The notes beneath the pieces are model-generated. The model was not told where the DNA came from. It searched no databases and saw nothing but the letters and a program-made list of their open reading frames with translations. Positions 50,720-60,047 of a stretch of 62,470 bases of DNA are shown here, in pieces (within the stretch, counting starts at the first letter, position 1; every line of letters starts with the position of its first letter). The DNA comes from CAYVZU01 sp964455935 (GTDB lineage: Bacteria; Fibrobacterota; CAYVZU01). A program made the translations under genes and the position numbers. The stretch is from assembly GCA_964455935.1 (NCBI GenBank), contig CAYVZU010000009.1:1-62470 (forward strand). The letters are read 5' to 3'.

Positions 50720-52078
50720 TCACCGATCCGCGATCGTGGCCATCAGTTCGGCTTCGCAGGTCATTTCGTCACCCACATAGGATTTTGCGGCCATGCGAAC
50801 AATCTTGCCTTTAAACCGGACCAGTTCCACTTCCAGGCGAAGCTGATCGCCCGGCACCACGGGGCGACGGAATTTGGCGTTGTCGATGCTCATGAAGTAG
50901 ACGGCCTGCGGGCGCTGGCCTTCGTCGAGGGACTTGAGCGCAAGAAGCCCGCCGGCCTGCGCAAGGGCTTCGATCTGCAAGACGCCCGGCATGATGGGAT
51001 AGGCGGGAAAATGTCCGTTAAAATAGGGTTCGTTGACCGTGACATTCTTGATGGCGACAATCTTCTTCCTGGGCACGAGTTCGAGCACCCGGTCCACGAG
51101 AAGAAATGGATAGCGATGGGGCAGCGCATCGCGGATGGCGTTGACATCGATGCCGCTGGCGCTCGCTTTAAGACGGCTGTGCTCTTTTCGGATGAGCTTG
51201 GCCATCTCGATGTTGGCCGCATGGCCGGTGCGCGCGCCCAGCACATGCGCCTTCAGCGGGGCGCCCAACAGATAAAGATCGCCGATCAGATCCAGAGCTT
51301 TGTGCCGGCATAGTTCGTTGGGATAGCGCAGGGCCGTGTTGTTGAGAAATCCATTCTCGCCCCAAAAAATCTCGCGCTGATTGAAAAGTTTCTGGATGGT
51401 TTCGAGCAATTCGTCGCTGCGGGGAATATCCTGCACCACAATGGCGCTGTCGAGCGTACCGCCCTTGATCATGCCGGCCTCGCGCAGCTTCAGAACCTCC
51501 GAAAGAAAGCAGAACGTCCGGGCCCGGGCATATTCTTTTTCGAACTCACCCTTGAGATCGAACAGGGTCGTGTGCTGTGCGCCCAAGGCCGGATGCTGAT
51601 AGTCGATCATGAGGGTGAGGTGAAAACGATCGGATGGGAAGGCCGAAAGCGCCACATTCCCTTTCTCATAAAGAAAGGGATCCTTGAGTGTGAGATAGCG
51701 CCGCGATTGCGCCTGCTCGACGATTCCGGCCTGGCCAATCAGGTCAAGAAACGGCAATGCGCTGCCGTCGCCCAGCGGGATCTCGTTTGTATCGACCTCG
51801 ATAAGGGCATTGTCGATTTGCATGCCGGCCATGGCGGCCATCACATGCTCGACCGAGTAGACCAGCGCGCCGTCACGGCCCAAGCAGGTCCCGCGCTGCA
51901 AATCGGTGACAAAATCAATGTCGGCCGGAATGACAGGCTGCCCAGGGAGATCGACCCGCTTGAATTGGATACCGTGGTTTTCGGGGGCCGGTTTCAGACG
52001 GACCGTTGATGAATTTCCGGTGTGCAGTCCCACGCCGCTGAAGCCGGCTTCTTTGGCAATGGTTCGTTGACGGTCCAT
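50720..52078 (-). CDS. lpxC-fabZ: Bifunctional UDP-3-O-acyl-N-acetylglucosamine deacetylase / 3-hydroxyacyl-ACP dehydratase
   Basis: This fusion of 452 residues combines LpxC (1-300), the zinc deacetylase committing to lipid A synthesis, with FabZ (about 310-452), which dehydrates 3-hydroxyacyl-ACP. LpxC zinc ligands are in EHVMAAMAG and HKALDLIGD, and the catalytic GHAANI is present. FabZ has LPHRYPFLLVDRV and the active-site His and Glu in NGHFPAYPIMPGVLQIEALA. Such a fusion is typical of the Bacteroidetes/Chlorobi/Fibrobacteres lineages. Two steps that draw on the same hydroxyacyl pool are thus made in 1:1 amounts. The start at 52078 has AGGGAGAA upstream; the frame extends to 52114. It lies upstream of nothing else on this strand for 530 bases. 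Confidence 0.96.
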   Translation of the reverse strand: MDRQRTIAKEAGFSGVGLHTGNSSTVRLKPAPENHGIQFKRVDLPGQPVIPADIDFVTDLQRGTCLGRDGALVYSVEHVMAAMAGMQIDNALIEVDTNEIPLGDGSALPFLDLIGQAGIVEQAQSRRYLTLKDPFLYEKGNVALSAFPSDRFHLTLMIDYQHPALGAQHTTLFDLKGEFEKEYARARTFCFLSEVLKLREAGMIKGGTLDSAIVVQDIPRSDELLETIQKLFNQREIFWGENGFLNNTALRYPNELCRHKALDLIGDLYLLGAPLKAHVLGARTGHAANIEMAKLIRKEHSRLKASASGIDVNAIRDALPHRYPFLLVDRVLELVPRKKIVAIKNVTVNEPYFNGHFPAYPIMPGVLQIEALAQAGGLLALKSLDEGQRPQAVYFMSIDNAKFRRPVVPGDQLRLEVELVRFKGKIVRMAAKSYVGDEMTCEAELMATIADR

Positions 52079-52109
52079 TTTATTCTCCCTGATAAAAAAG
52101 CAAGTATTT

Positions 52110-52271
52110 ACCACAGAGACACAGAGAACACCGAGAAAAACTATTTACCAGAACCATTGGCGGATCCCTGCAACTCCAGCTCCAGCGTCTTGTAAACCTC
52201 GATGGCAGATCTAAGAATCTGCTCCGTTATTTTTTTCGATCCCATCTCTGTGCCCTCTGTGCCTCTGTGGT
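52110..52271. repeat. ACAGAG-type inverted repeat, copy 2
   Basis: ACCACAGAGACACAGAGAAC at the left and CTCTGTGCCTCTGTGGT at the right are inverted arms like those of 37591-37727. The interior carries the GxxExxY fragment at 52141-52271. Confidence 0.75.
52141..52271 (-). pseudogene. Fragment of a GxxExxY-family gene
   Basis: The minus frame reads HHRGTEGTEMGSKKITEQIL, then RSAIEVYKTLELELQGSANG and stops at 52141. The normal family starts with a 'TE.I..AAIEVH..LGPGLLES.Y' block of about 125 residues; here the LGPGLLES core is replaced by LELELQGS and the rest is missing. The HHRGTEGTE lead is translated from the ACAGAG repeat, the usual genomic setting of this family. It lies in the gap between lpxC-fabZ and lpxD. 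Confidence 0.6.
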
Positions 52272-52280
52272 GAGCAGCTG

Positions 52281-53291
52281 CTATTTTTCCGGCTGTCTGC
52301 TTTCCAAAGCGCGAATGCGCTCGATCCATTTTGGCAGGGTGTGCAGCAGCGCCTCGATTTTGCGAACCGAGACCAGATCGCGCGCAGGAGTGCCCGTCAC
52401 CACGGCTTTAGCCGGAACGGATTTCGAAACGCCCGCCTGTGCTCCAATAAACGCGCCGTCGCCAATTTCCAAGTGCCCGGCCAGGCCCACCTGGCCGGCG
52501 ATTTTCACATGGCTCCCCACGCGCACGCTGCCGGAAATCCCGGTTTGAGCCGCAATTGCCGAGTGTTCGCCAATTTCAACGTTGTGCGCCACATGAATCA
52601 GGTTGTCCAGTTTCACGCCGTCGCGCAGGATCGTGGGCCCCAATGCCCCCCGATCGATGCAGGTGTTGGCGCCGATTTCCACATCGTGGCCGATCTCAAC
52701 CCAGCCCAGCTGCCGGATTTTTGTGTACCGGCCTTCTTTTTCGGCAAACCCAAACCCGTCGCTGCCAATCACGGCGCCCGGGTGCAAGATAGCGCGATCC
52801 CCGATTTTGCAGTTTCGCCGTATCACGACATGCGGGTAGATGCGACAATCTTTGCCAATCGAGACATTCTCCTCCACTATCACGGAGGCATCCAGGATCG
52901 TGTTTTCGCCGATGCACACATTGGGCCCGATTGCGCAGTGCGGCCCAACGGTCAAACCGGAAGGCGGCTGAAAAGAGGGATGGACAACGGCGCTGGGATG
53001 AATACCCGGAGCGGGCCTTTTCTCGTCGTCAAAGAGCTCCGTGGCTCTGGCAAAGGCCCAGTAGGGGTCGTCCACCTCGATACGATTGGCGGGCCCTCCC
53101 AAGACGCCGGACGCAATGAGGACCGCGCCCGCTCGGGTGGAAGCCAGCTCCTTCTGCCGCCTGGAATCCGCTAGAAAACTAAGGTGCCGGGGACCGGCCT
53201 TGTCCAGCGGAGCAAGCGTTTCCACGGCGTAGGACGAATCGCCTTTGAGCTCTCCATGGACATGTCGCGCAATTTCGGACAGGGTCAGCAA
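52281..53291 (-). CDS. lpxD: UDP-3-O-acylglucosamine N-acyltransferase
   Basis: LpxD adds the second 3-hydroxyacyl chain in lipid A synthesis. From the TTG at 53291 (preceded by AAAGGGG) the product has 336 residues, close to the family norm of about 340, and starts LLTLSEIARHVHGELKGDSS, the uridine-binding domain. Hexapeptide repeats of a left-handed beta-helix follow (IGPNVCIGENTILDASVIVE, IYPHVVIRRNCKIGDRAILH) with the catalytic His in LIHVAHNVEIGEHSAIAAQT and a C-terminal helix. The frame is open to 53423 with an ATG at 53357, but those extra residues look unlike the family. Order on this strand is bamA, skp, lpxD, lpxC-fabZ, a conserved outer-membrane biogenesis group, interrupted by one gene on the other strand. 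Confidence 0.93.
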   Translation of the reverse strand: MLTLSEIARHVHGELKGDSSYAVETLAPLDKAGPRHLSFLADSRRQKELASTRAGAVLIASGVLGGPANRIEVDDPYWAFARATELFDDEKRPAPGIHPSAVVHPSFQPPSGLTVGPHCAIGPNVCIGENTILDASVIVEENVSIGKDCRIYPHVVIRRNCKIGDRAILHPGAVIGSDGFGFAEKEGRYTKIRQLGWVEIGHDVEIGANTCIDRGALGPTILRDGVKLDNLIHVAHNVEIGEHSAIAAQTGISGSVRVGSHVKIAGQVGLAGHLEIGDGAFIGAQAGVSKSVPAKAVVTGTPARDLVSVRKIEALLHTLPKWIERIRALESRQPEK

Positions 53292-53536
53292 ATGGGCGCC
53301 CCTTTGATCGGTGAATGGAGAGAAAAGATAATTTATCTCTCCGAACGGGGACAGCATTGTCCGGCAGAAGGGCGATCGCCACAAGGGGGCAGGAAATGGT
53401 AATGGTTGCTCAGCGAAGTCCACACGCGGATGCCATATCTTTTTTAGCGGACAGCAAGCAGGCTTGGATAAGTGGTTTGGTTCTGCATCCTCAGGCGTGC
53501 GCTATTGGCATTAACTAGCTCCGACACTGAGATATG

Positions 53537-53565
53537 TTGACAAAACAGTCCTGCGCCCTTATTTT
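53537..53565 (+). promoter_or_regulatory. Sigma-70-like promoter for the secreted lyase-like gene
   Basis: TTGACA (53537-53542), a 17-base spacer and TATTTT (53560-53565) lie 91 bases before the start at 53656. The -35 box is perfect, the -10 box four of six. Confidence 0.5.
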
Positions 53566-53655
53566 TTCTTTACAGAGTGATTCCATTCTTCTTCCTGTTA
53601 CGGCGCAATACGATTCCATGGCTGGAATTGAAGCGGTAAACATTTAGGGGGTACC

Positions 53656-54987
53656 ATGGCGCACAATTGGATTGGCGCAACCTTATGCCTGGCCGGGCTT
53701 GCTTTCCATCAGGCCCGGGCACAGATTGTTTTCTCCAATGGCTTTGAGGGTTCTGCCCAGGAAGTAACCGACGCTTGGGGTTCCGCCAATGCGGCCAACT
53801 GGCGTATTGCGGATCCGGGCCCTTTTAATACTCCGGGGAATCGCGTATTGAAATTGACGATCCCGGCTGGTCAAATGGGCGCCACCATGCTGGTTAAAAC
53901 CGTGGCCGGCTACGACAGACTCTATGCCCGCTGGTACATGAAATTTCCGGATGGCTATAATTTTAACGACGATGCTCGCCACGGAAGCTGGTTTGGCGTG
54001 GGGACAATCGGCAAGGCAGGCAATATTCCCTCCGCCGACAATAGCTTTTATTATTCCGTGGAGCCCAGCAACCAGGGCAAGATGTACATTTATGCCTACT
54101 ACGCGGGCATGGCCTGCTCCAATCCGCCGCCCCCTGGTCCCACCTGCTGGGGTAGCATTTTCCAGGATGCCGGAAGGCCGGCCGTAACCATAGGCAAATG
54201 GTTTTGCCTGGAGATTATGATCAATGCAGGCACTCCCACCCCCAGCGCAACCGGCGCGAATGGGGAATTTGATCTATGGGTTGATAGCCTCCGGATTGGA
54301 CCCTGGGGCGGGCTCTGGCTGCGCTCTATTGCGTCCCTTAAGACCAATACTCTGCGGCTTGAAATTTATAACGAGCCCGCGCTCACGCATGATCTTTCGG
54401 TACTGTATGATGACGTGGTCATGTCGCAGCAGCGAATCGGACCTGTGGGCGGCCCAGGCGACACAGCCGTTCCGGCCGCGCCCAATAACCTGAAAGCTAC
54501 GGTGGTTTCGGCATCGCAAATTAATTTGACCTGGAAGGACAACTCGTATAACGAAAAAATGTTTATCATGGAAAAAAAGGTAAGTCCCACCGGCGCCTGG
54601 ACCAAATTCGATACGACCCAAACCAATATCAGCAGCGGTACTAGCAGCGGATTAGGGCCTTCACACACTTTTTACTACCGTGTTTTGGCACTTGGAAACA
54701 ACGGGAAATCGGGGTATTCGAACGTTGACAGCGCCACGACTCTTTCCACCGGAATGCAGATGGTACCGACGTCCCGGGCTCTTGGGAATATTCGCAGCCG
54801 GTGGGTTTTCGCCCCGGGCGGAGCCGGAAACAAATTGTCCTTTGTCAAAGAAGCGGGCGTATTGGAAGTCTACAACATTGCCGGCAGAAAAGTATGGCAG
54901 CATCGGCATACCGGCGCTTACGGCGACACACGCCCGGTTTATCTGCCCGCGGACCTGGAAGGCATATTGTACCTGAAATTCGAATAG
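53656..54987 (+). CDS. Secreted lyase-like jelly-roll protein with fibronectin III and sorting-like domains
   Basis: The product is a 443-residue secreted protein with a signal peptide of about 22 residues (ending ARA|QIV). Residues 25-275 form a concanavalin-like jelly roll (SNGFEGSAQ, LYARWYMKFPDGYNFNDDAR, WFCLEIMINAG, LSVLYDDVVMSQQRIGP) like polysaccharide-lyase-type or heparin-lyase-like proteins. A fibronectin III domain follows (about 280-365; APNNLKATVVSASQINLTWK, YYRVLALGNNG). The C-terminus (EVYNIAGRKVWQHRH, ILYLKFE) is a short sorting-like domain. Catalytic residues could not be assigned, so binding alone is possible. Opposite in strand to the bam/lpx group, it separates skp from lpxD and looks inserted there. 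Confidence 0.78.
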   Translation: MAHNWIGATLCLAGLAFHQARAQIVFSNGFEGSAQEVTDAWGSANAANWRIADPGPFNTPGNRVLKLTIPAGQMGATMLVKTVAGYDRLYARWYMKFPDGYNFNDDARHGSWFGVGTIGKAGNIPSADNSFYYSVEPSNQGKMYIYAYYAGMACSNPPPPGPTCWGSIFQDAGRPAVTIGKWFCLEIMINAGTPTPSATGANGEFDLWVDSLRIGPWGGLWLRSIASLKTNTLRLEIYNEPALTHDLSVLYDDVVMSQQRIGPVGGPGDTAVPAAPNNLKATVVSASQINLTWKDNSYNEKMFIMEKKVSPTGAWTKFDTTQTNISSGTSSGLGPSHTFYYRVLALGNNGKSGYSNVDSATTLSTGMQMVPTSRALGNIRSRWVFAPGGAGNKLSFVKEAGVLEVYNIAGRKVWQHRHTGAYGDTRPVYLPADLEGILYLKFE

Positions 54988-55070
54988 CCGCATGCCGGGC
55001 CAAATCTGTGCCTCATAAAGCCGGTACCGCAAACATAGTCTCAGATTCCTTTTTGAGATGCGCTCTACAA

Positions 55071-55101
55071 AAAAGGCCTTGCGGGTTGCGCAAGGCCTTT
55101 T
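55071..55101. terminator. Bidirectional terminator between the lyase-like gene and skp
   Basis: AAAAGGCCTTGCG and CGCAAGGCCTTTT form a 13-bp perfect stem with a GGTTG loop and A/T ends on both sides. It lies between two converging genes. Confidence 0.88.
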
Positions 55102-55122
55102 GCGGAAAATATGGGGTCGGGT

Positions 55123-55638
55123 TTACTGCTGGTTGAGAAGCTTCAGCACCCGGTCGGTGAGATCGATTTTCTTGCTGGCGAAAATGATTCCGCCCATGCG
55201 GGAGTCGAGGACCAGATCGTAGTGCTCTTCGTCGGCAATCTTGTCGATGATCTTCTGGATTTTCTCGATGATGGGCTTCGTCATTTCCTCATTCTTTTTC
55301 ACCAGATCGCCCTCGCGGCCGTAATGCTTGGCAACATAACTCTCAAACTCGGCGGCCTTGGCTTTGATCTTGTCTTCCAGCTCCTTCTTCCGCTCCTTGG
55401 ACAGCAGCAGGCTCTGGCGTTCGAGCTGCTCTTTAAGTCCCTCGATTTCCTTTTTCATGTTCGTGGCCTGCTGCTGAATTCCAGCCGCCACCTTGTCGAA
55501 CTTTTCCTGGGCATCCTGCGTGCCCTTGAACTTGATGAAAATCTCTTCGGAATTGACATAGCCGATTTTCAGTTCGGCCCAGGCCGCGCCCGAAGCCAGG
55601 CCCACAATCACGAGCGCCCAGAGAAGTGGTTTACGCAT
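55123..55638 (-). CDS. skp: OmpH/Skp-family periplasmic chaperone
   Basis: The 171-residue product has a signal peptide (MRKPLLWALVIVGLASGAAW, cleaved after AWA). Skp holds unfolded outer-membrane proteins in the periplasm and hands them to BamA. The N-terminal strand LKIGYVNSEEIFIKFKGTQD, a long charged helical hairpin (about 45-130) and the final strand YDLVLDSRMGGIIFASKKID, then LTDRVLKLLNQQ, are typical. AGGAGGATTC lies before the ATG. It follows bamA by 182 bases, the classic bamA-skp order. Confidence 0.93.
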   Translation of the reverse strand: MRKPLLWALVIVGLASGAAWAELKIGYVNSEEIFIKFKGTQDAQEKFDKVAAGIQQQATNMKKEIEGLKEQLERQSLLLSKERKKELEDKIKAKAAEFESYVAKHYGREGDLVKKNEEMTKPIIEKIQKIIDKIADEEHYDLVLDSRMGGIIFASKKIDLTDRVLKLLNQQ

Positions 55639-55820
55639 GAATCCTCCTTTTTTAACCTAAAGTCCGCGTTTGAACATGGATGAAGAGTGCCAAAAGCTTG
55701 GGATGACAGGGGACGCGCAACGACGACTGCGTATCGACAAGGTGATACGCCAAGGAGTTGCAAGGCCCATGTCGCGCAAGATTTTGGTGCTATTCGCCAT
55801 GATTCAAATGTGGATTTAGG

Positions 55821-58166
55821 TTAGAATCCTTTGCCAATTTGAAAGTGCCAATTGAGTCCCGATGGTTCCTTGGAAAACTGATCGACCGGATCGAACCCGT
55901 AGGCGGCATCGAAACCCATCAGTCCCAGCATGGGAATCGACAACCGGATGCCCGCGCCGGCCGATCGCTTGAGATCGGTGGGGTCAACCGTACTCAGATC
56001 GCCGAACGTGTTGCCGGCATCGGCGAACAGCGATAGATAAAGCTGCTGATCGATTACGGGAAAACGGAAAGCCGCCGAAAACGCCATCATCGAAAGCCCG
56101 TTGTTGAGACTGCCGCCAAATTGCCCTTCGGGATAGCCGCGAATCATGCCGTCATAGTTGACCCCGCCGGCCTTGAACAGATGATAATGGGAAATCCGGG
56201 TTCCATCGATGTAGCCCAACTGCGCCCTGGTGCTGAGCACGAACTTCCAGAACGCGGGAAAGTTCCAGTTCAGATGGAGATTGTGCTTCGTGAAGCTGAA
56301 ATCACCGCCCAAAGGCCCCCCAAAAAACTCCGGGTTGTAGTAGAAAACAGACCCGCGGGTTGGAAATTGCGGCAGATCGGTGTCGTCGCGCAGCAGGCGA
56401 AGCGACAGGCTGCTGCGCAATCCCGATGACAGGACCGAACGGCCTCCCGAACTGGCGATGGCGGTGCTTAGCCCTGTCACATCTTCACGGCTGAACTGAT
56501 AGGACCCCGAGACGCTGAAATAATCGTCGGGCCAGCGAAGTTTACGGCCCAAACTCAATTCGGCGCCGCGGTCCAGATAAAGCTGATTGGTGTATTTCTG
56601 TTCGGTGTAGAAAATCCGAAACCCCAGACTGGTGGGTGTGTCGTACATCCACGGCTCCGAAAACCCCAGCACGTAGTTCTGCTTCACGCTGCCGCGCTCC
56701 AGGTTCAGGTCCAACTTCTGTCCGGCGCCCCGGAAGTTGGGAATCGACAGGCTGGCCGTACCCACTACGCCGTCGCGCTGACTGTAGCCAACACCCACCG
56801 AAACCTGTCCAATGTCCTCGCGTTCGATAACGCGAAAGACGATATCGACACTGCCCTCATCGAGGGGTTTTATATCGTATTTGACATCGGTGAAGAAATT
56901 CAGGTGCATGACATTTCGATAGCTGCGCTCCAGCTTGGATTGACGGAAAATACTGCCGGGCACCAGCGCGATTTCGCGGCGAATCACTTTTTCGCGGGTT
57001 TTCAGGTTTCCCTCGATTCGAATCTTGTGCACATAAGCCGGGAGACCTTCGGTGACATTGAAATGGACGTCGATCGTATCCCCGCGATAGGTGCGCTTTT
57101 CGTCAAACCGCGAATAGATATAGCCTTCTTCATAGTAGAGGCTTTGCAGCTTGAATTTGAGGAGGTCAAAACGCTTCTGGTTGAACACATCGCCTTCGTC
57201 GAGAAGCACTTCCTTCTTCAGCCGGCTGCCCTTGAAAAGCACATTGCCCTCGAACGAGAACCGTCCGGCATAGAAGCGAGGGCCTTCGTAAACCTGCACA
57301 TCGATCCGAAGGTTACTTCTGGCCTGATCGGGCGTCAGCGAGTCCACGCCGGCAGGGCGCACAACGACTTGTTTCTTGATTCCCTTGCCGCCGGCGGGGC
57401 GCTTCCAGGCTTCTTTCCTGACAACGGGACACGGTCCAATCTGGTAATCAAGAACGCGCGCGTCGAGAAAGCCTTTTTCGCGGTAAAAGTCCGGAATCGC
57501 CTGAACGTCGGCCTCAAAATCCTCTTCCTTGAAATCACCCGAACGCCACCAGCGGTCCTCTTTGGTTTTCATCAATGAGCGAAGTTTGCTCTCCTTCACC
57601 TTCGAAACGCCCTGGAAATGGACTTGGGCAACCTGGACCTTCTTGCCTTCCTTGATATCAATGGCCAGGACAACGCGGTTTGGGTTTTCCTTGGAAGGAA
57701 CAGTGTTCGCCTCGATTTCGGCCATCAGAAGGCCTTCCTTGTCGTACATGTCCCGAAGATCGCGCACAATGTTTTGAATGTTCTGGTCGGTCAAAACCTG
57801 GCCCTCGTTGAGCGTAATTTTGGCCTTGATGTCCTCTTCACGGACCTTTTTATTGCCCGAAAGCTCGTAACGGTCCAGAACCGGAAACTCCTTGACGCGA
57901 ATGGCCAAAATCAATCCGGAATCGCCGATTGTGGTATCAGCCTGAATCCGGGAAAAAAGGCCCAGATCGTAGAGGCTGCGAATCGATTCCTGGAGTTTGA
58001 CCGAATTGTACTCCTCGCCCGCTTTAAGGCTGAGGGTATTGACGATCAGCTCCCGCTGGGTATTACGGTTTCCCTCCACCGCGATTTCGCGGATAGCGGG
58101 GAATTGCTCCTGGGCCGGAGCGGAAGTGGCGGCAAGCAGACAGAGAAAAGCAAGTAGTTTCTTCAT
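55821..58166 (-). CDS. bamA: Outer membrane protein assembly factor BamA
   Basis: BamA is the essential outer-membrane barrel that inserts other barrels. From the ATG at 58166 the product has 781 residues with signal peptide MKKLLAFLCLLAATSAPA. Five POTRA domains can be traced (IREIAVEGNRNTQRELIVNT, RYELSGNKKVREEDIKAKIT, VAQVHFQGVSKVKESKLRSL, a fourth with GRFSFEGNVLFKGSRLKKE, and KIRIEGNLKTREKVIRREIA). The 16-stranded barrel follows, with IGQVSVGVGYSQRDGVVGTA, MIRGYPEGQFGGSLN (the VRGY/F-like loop 6 motif, here IRGY), and a final FQIGKGF ending in Phe. It heads the group bamA-skp-lpxD-lpxC-fabZ, and its upstream region (58167-58398) is shared with a divergent outer-membrane gene. Confidence 0.96.
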   Translation of the reverse strand: MKKLLAFLCLLAATSAPAQEQFPAIREIAVEGNRNTQRELIVNTLSLKAGEEYNSVKLQESIRSLYDLGLFSRIQADTTIGDSGLILAIRVKEFPVLDRYELSGNKKVREEDIKAKITLNEGQVLTDQNIQNIVRDLRDMYDKEGLLMAEIEANTVPSKENPNRVVLAIDIKEGKKVQVAQVHFQGVSKVKESKLRSLMKTKEDRWWRSGDFKEEDFEADVQAIPDFYREKGFLDARVLDYQIGPCPVVRKEAWKRPAGGKGIKKQVVVRPAGVDSLTPDQARSNLRIDVQVYEGPRFYAGRFSFEGNVLFKGSRLKKEVLLDEGDVFNQKRFDLLKFKLQSLYYEEGYIYSRFDEKRTYRGDTIDVHFNVTEGLPAYVHKIRIEGNLKTREKVIRREIALVPGSIFRQSKLERSYRNVMHLNFFTDVKYDIKPLDEGSVDIVFRVIEREDIGQVSVGVGYSQRDGVVGTASLSIPNFRGAGQKLDLNLERGSVKQNYVLGFSEPWMYDTPTSLGFRIFYTEQKYTNQLYLDRGAELSLGRKLRWPDDYFSVSGSYQFSREDVTGLSTAIASSGGRSVLSSGLRSSLSLRLLRDDTDLPQFPTRGSVFYYNPEFFGGPLGGDFSFTKHNLHLNWNFPAFWKFVLSTRAQLGYIDGTRISHYHLFKAGGVNYDGMIRGYPEGQFGGSLNNGLSMMAFSAAFRFPVIDQQLYLSLFADAGNTFGDLSTVDPTDLKRSAGAGIRLSIPMLGLMGFDAAYGFDPVDQFSKEPSGLNWHFQIGKGF

Positions 58167-58398
58167 AATAGGAAATAGGGTAAGATAGTTATGTTCCCTT
58201 GCTCGATTCAATTCGGGCCAAAGCCTGAGTCCATCTCTCGGTAGCAGTGGAGTATCCGGGCCACACACCAAAAGCCGGCATTTGGCGGCCCCAAAGTTGA
58301 ATCACCTATATTTTATAACACCGTTCAACCCTCTTCACCCGGTCAGCTCCCCGGACAAGAACAGGAGCCGGGTTGGGGAGAGAATCAGGTTTAAGATA

Positions 58399-59883
58399 AT
58401 GAAATGGCTTCCGTTATTGTTGGTATTGGCCGGGTTGGCCCGGGCTTCCTCGCCCTATGTTTCCCTGGACCACTGGTCCTATCCTCTGTTGGAAGAGCTG
58501 CACCAAAGCGGAGCTCTGCCGGAATTGGCCATTTCCAACCGGCCCTGGACCCGGCAGGAAATTTCTCGGGCGCTTGCAGCCCAAAACGAGTCATACCTGC
58601 CAGCCTGGTCCGCCAAAACCGTCCGGATGCTTCGGGAAGTTTTTCCAGTCGATTCAACACCCCGGTTGGATTTTCTGGCGGAAGCCGGCGAGGAATACGC
58701 GGTAGCCGAAAGCATTGGCACAAACTGGTCGGCGAAAGCGGGCCTGTTTCTTTCAGCCCGGCATATTTCCGCCGTTGCGCGCGCAAAAAGCGAGGAATGG
58801 TACGCGAACGCTCCGCATTCGCTGTATCCATGGAAGCAGGACCGGGCCGCCTCGGTGCGTATGAGCGATTTATATCTGAAGACGGACTGGGCCGGGTTTA
58901 CCGCCGGATTGGGCCGGTTGAATTGGATATGGGGTCCCTTTGGCCGGCAAAGTCTGATCCTGGGCGACCAGGCCTTTTCGTTTGACCAGCTCTTTTTTTT
59001 GTTCCACTGGCGCAGGCTGCGGCTGGCGCAGATCATTGCCGAACTGGATCGCCACGGCGAGAGCCATCGCTATCTGACATTGCACCGGCTGGATGTGGAC
59101 CTGGGCCGCGGATTGGCTTTGGGCCTGTTCGAGTCAATTCTCTACCAGGGAACCGGCCGGGACTACTCGCTGAAATACCTAAATCCCGTTGGCCTGTATT
59201 TTCTGGAACAGATGAACAATCAACTGCTCTATCAGGAAGACGGCAACAGTCTTATTGGGTTTGATGCGGAATGGGTTCATCCGAAGGTCAATCTCCGGAT
59301 GCAGGTTATGATCGACGATTTCCAGGTCGACAATGAAGACGGCGGCGATCTGGAACCGCCGGCCATGGGCGGCATGGCAGGCGCGGACCTGTTCTGGCCC
59401 AGCCCTGTTTTTGGACCCGATCGCTACCTCACACTGGAATTCACGAAGCTGACCAACCGCGTCTATAACGCCATGCTCCCAGCCGAGCGCTACACCTATT
59501 ACACAACGGGACTGGCCTATCCAAACAGCGACCTCGAAAATTATTTCGCATCCTACACCGTGCGGACAGTCAAGCCCTTCATGACCTGGAAACCCTTTGT
59601 GGAGTTCCGCCGTCAAGGCGAGGGCGGAATCAACGAATTCTGGGGCGAGGTCACGGACGGCGGCAACCTGGGGTTCCGCGACGAAAAGACCCCCACCGGC
59701 ATTGTGGACCAGACGCTCACCCTGGGATTGGAGGGCTCCTATCGGCCCCGGTCATTTCTGGGCGCGGGCTTCACGGTGGGCTACTATACAGAAGACAACG
59801 TGGGAAATGTTTCGGGCGTTTCCGAACAAGGTCCCGTTTTCAAACTGAAGATCGACGCCACGTGGGGACGGAAGTTGTTCTGA
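58399..59883 (+). CDS. Wzi-like outer-membrane protein (capsule assembly type)
   Basis: The product has 494 residues from the ATG at 58399 with signal peptide MKWLPLLLVLAGLARA; the frame is open to 58282 without a better start. Early residues SPYVSLDHWSYPLLEELHQS then WTRQEISRAL resemble the helical lead of Wzi/'capsule assembly' proteins, followed by strands such as AGFTAGLGRLNWIWGPFGRQ, SLILGDQAFSFDQLFF, YLNPVGLYFLEQMN and FTVGYYTEDNVGNVS, as in an 18-stranded Wzi barrel. Wzi anchors group 1 capsule to the outer membrane as a lectin. The polysaccharide cluster is 25 kb away, so a link to its product is inference. The gene is divergent from bamA. Confidence 0.7.
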   Translation: MKWLPLLLVLAGLARASSPYVSLDHWSYPLLEELHQSGALPELAISNRPWTRQEISRALAAQNESYLPAWSAKTVRMLREVFPVDSTPRLDFLAEAGEEYAVAESIGTNWSAKAGLFLSARHISAVARAKSEEWYANAPHSLYPWKQDRAASVRMSDLYLKTDWAGFTAGLGRLNWIWGPFGRQSLILGDQAFSFDQLFFLFHWRRLRLAQIIAELDRHGESHRYLTLHRLDVDLGRGLALGLFESILYQGTGRDYSLKYLNPVGLYFLEQMNNQLLYQEDGNSLIGFDAEWVHPKVNLRMQVMIDDFQVDNEDGGDLEPPAMGGMAGADLFWPSPVFGPDRYLTLEFTKLTNRVYNAMLPAERYTYYTTGLAYPNSDLENYFASYTVRTVKPFMTWKPFVEFRRQGEGGINEFWGEVTDGGNLGFRDEKTPTGIVDQTLTLGLEGSYRPRSFLGAGFTVGYYTEDNVGNVSGVSEQGPVFKLKIDATWGRKLF

Positions 59884-60016
59884 CGCATTTGCCGGCAACA
59901 AGATCTCGCCTTTGCATTCCCGTTTTCACGGGTGCCCGCCATAGGACGAATTCGCCATTTTCTATCTGGTTAGTGCTGTAGTTATAGTAGACAGAATCCA
60001 CTTAGGGCGCGAAATT

Positions 60017-60033
60017 CGGTGACGCAGTCACCG
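60017..60033. terminator. Small hairpin between the Wzi-like gene and hsdM
   Basis: CGGTGAC and GTCACCG pair over a GCA loop in the 164-base gap between two converging genes. There is no T-run; a terminator role is suggested by position only. Confidence 0.3.
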
Positions 60034-60047
60034 CGAGGCAAAAGCGA

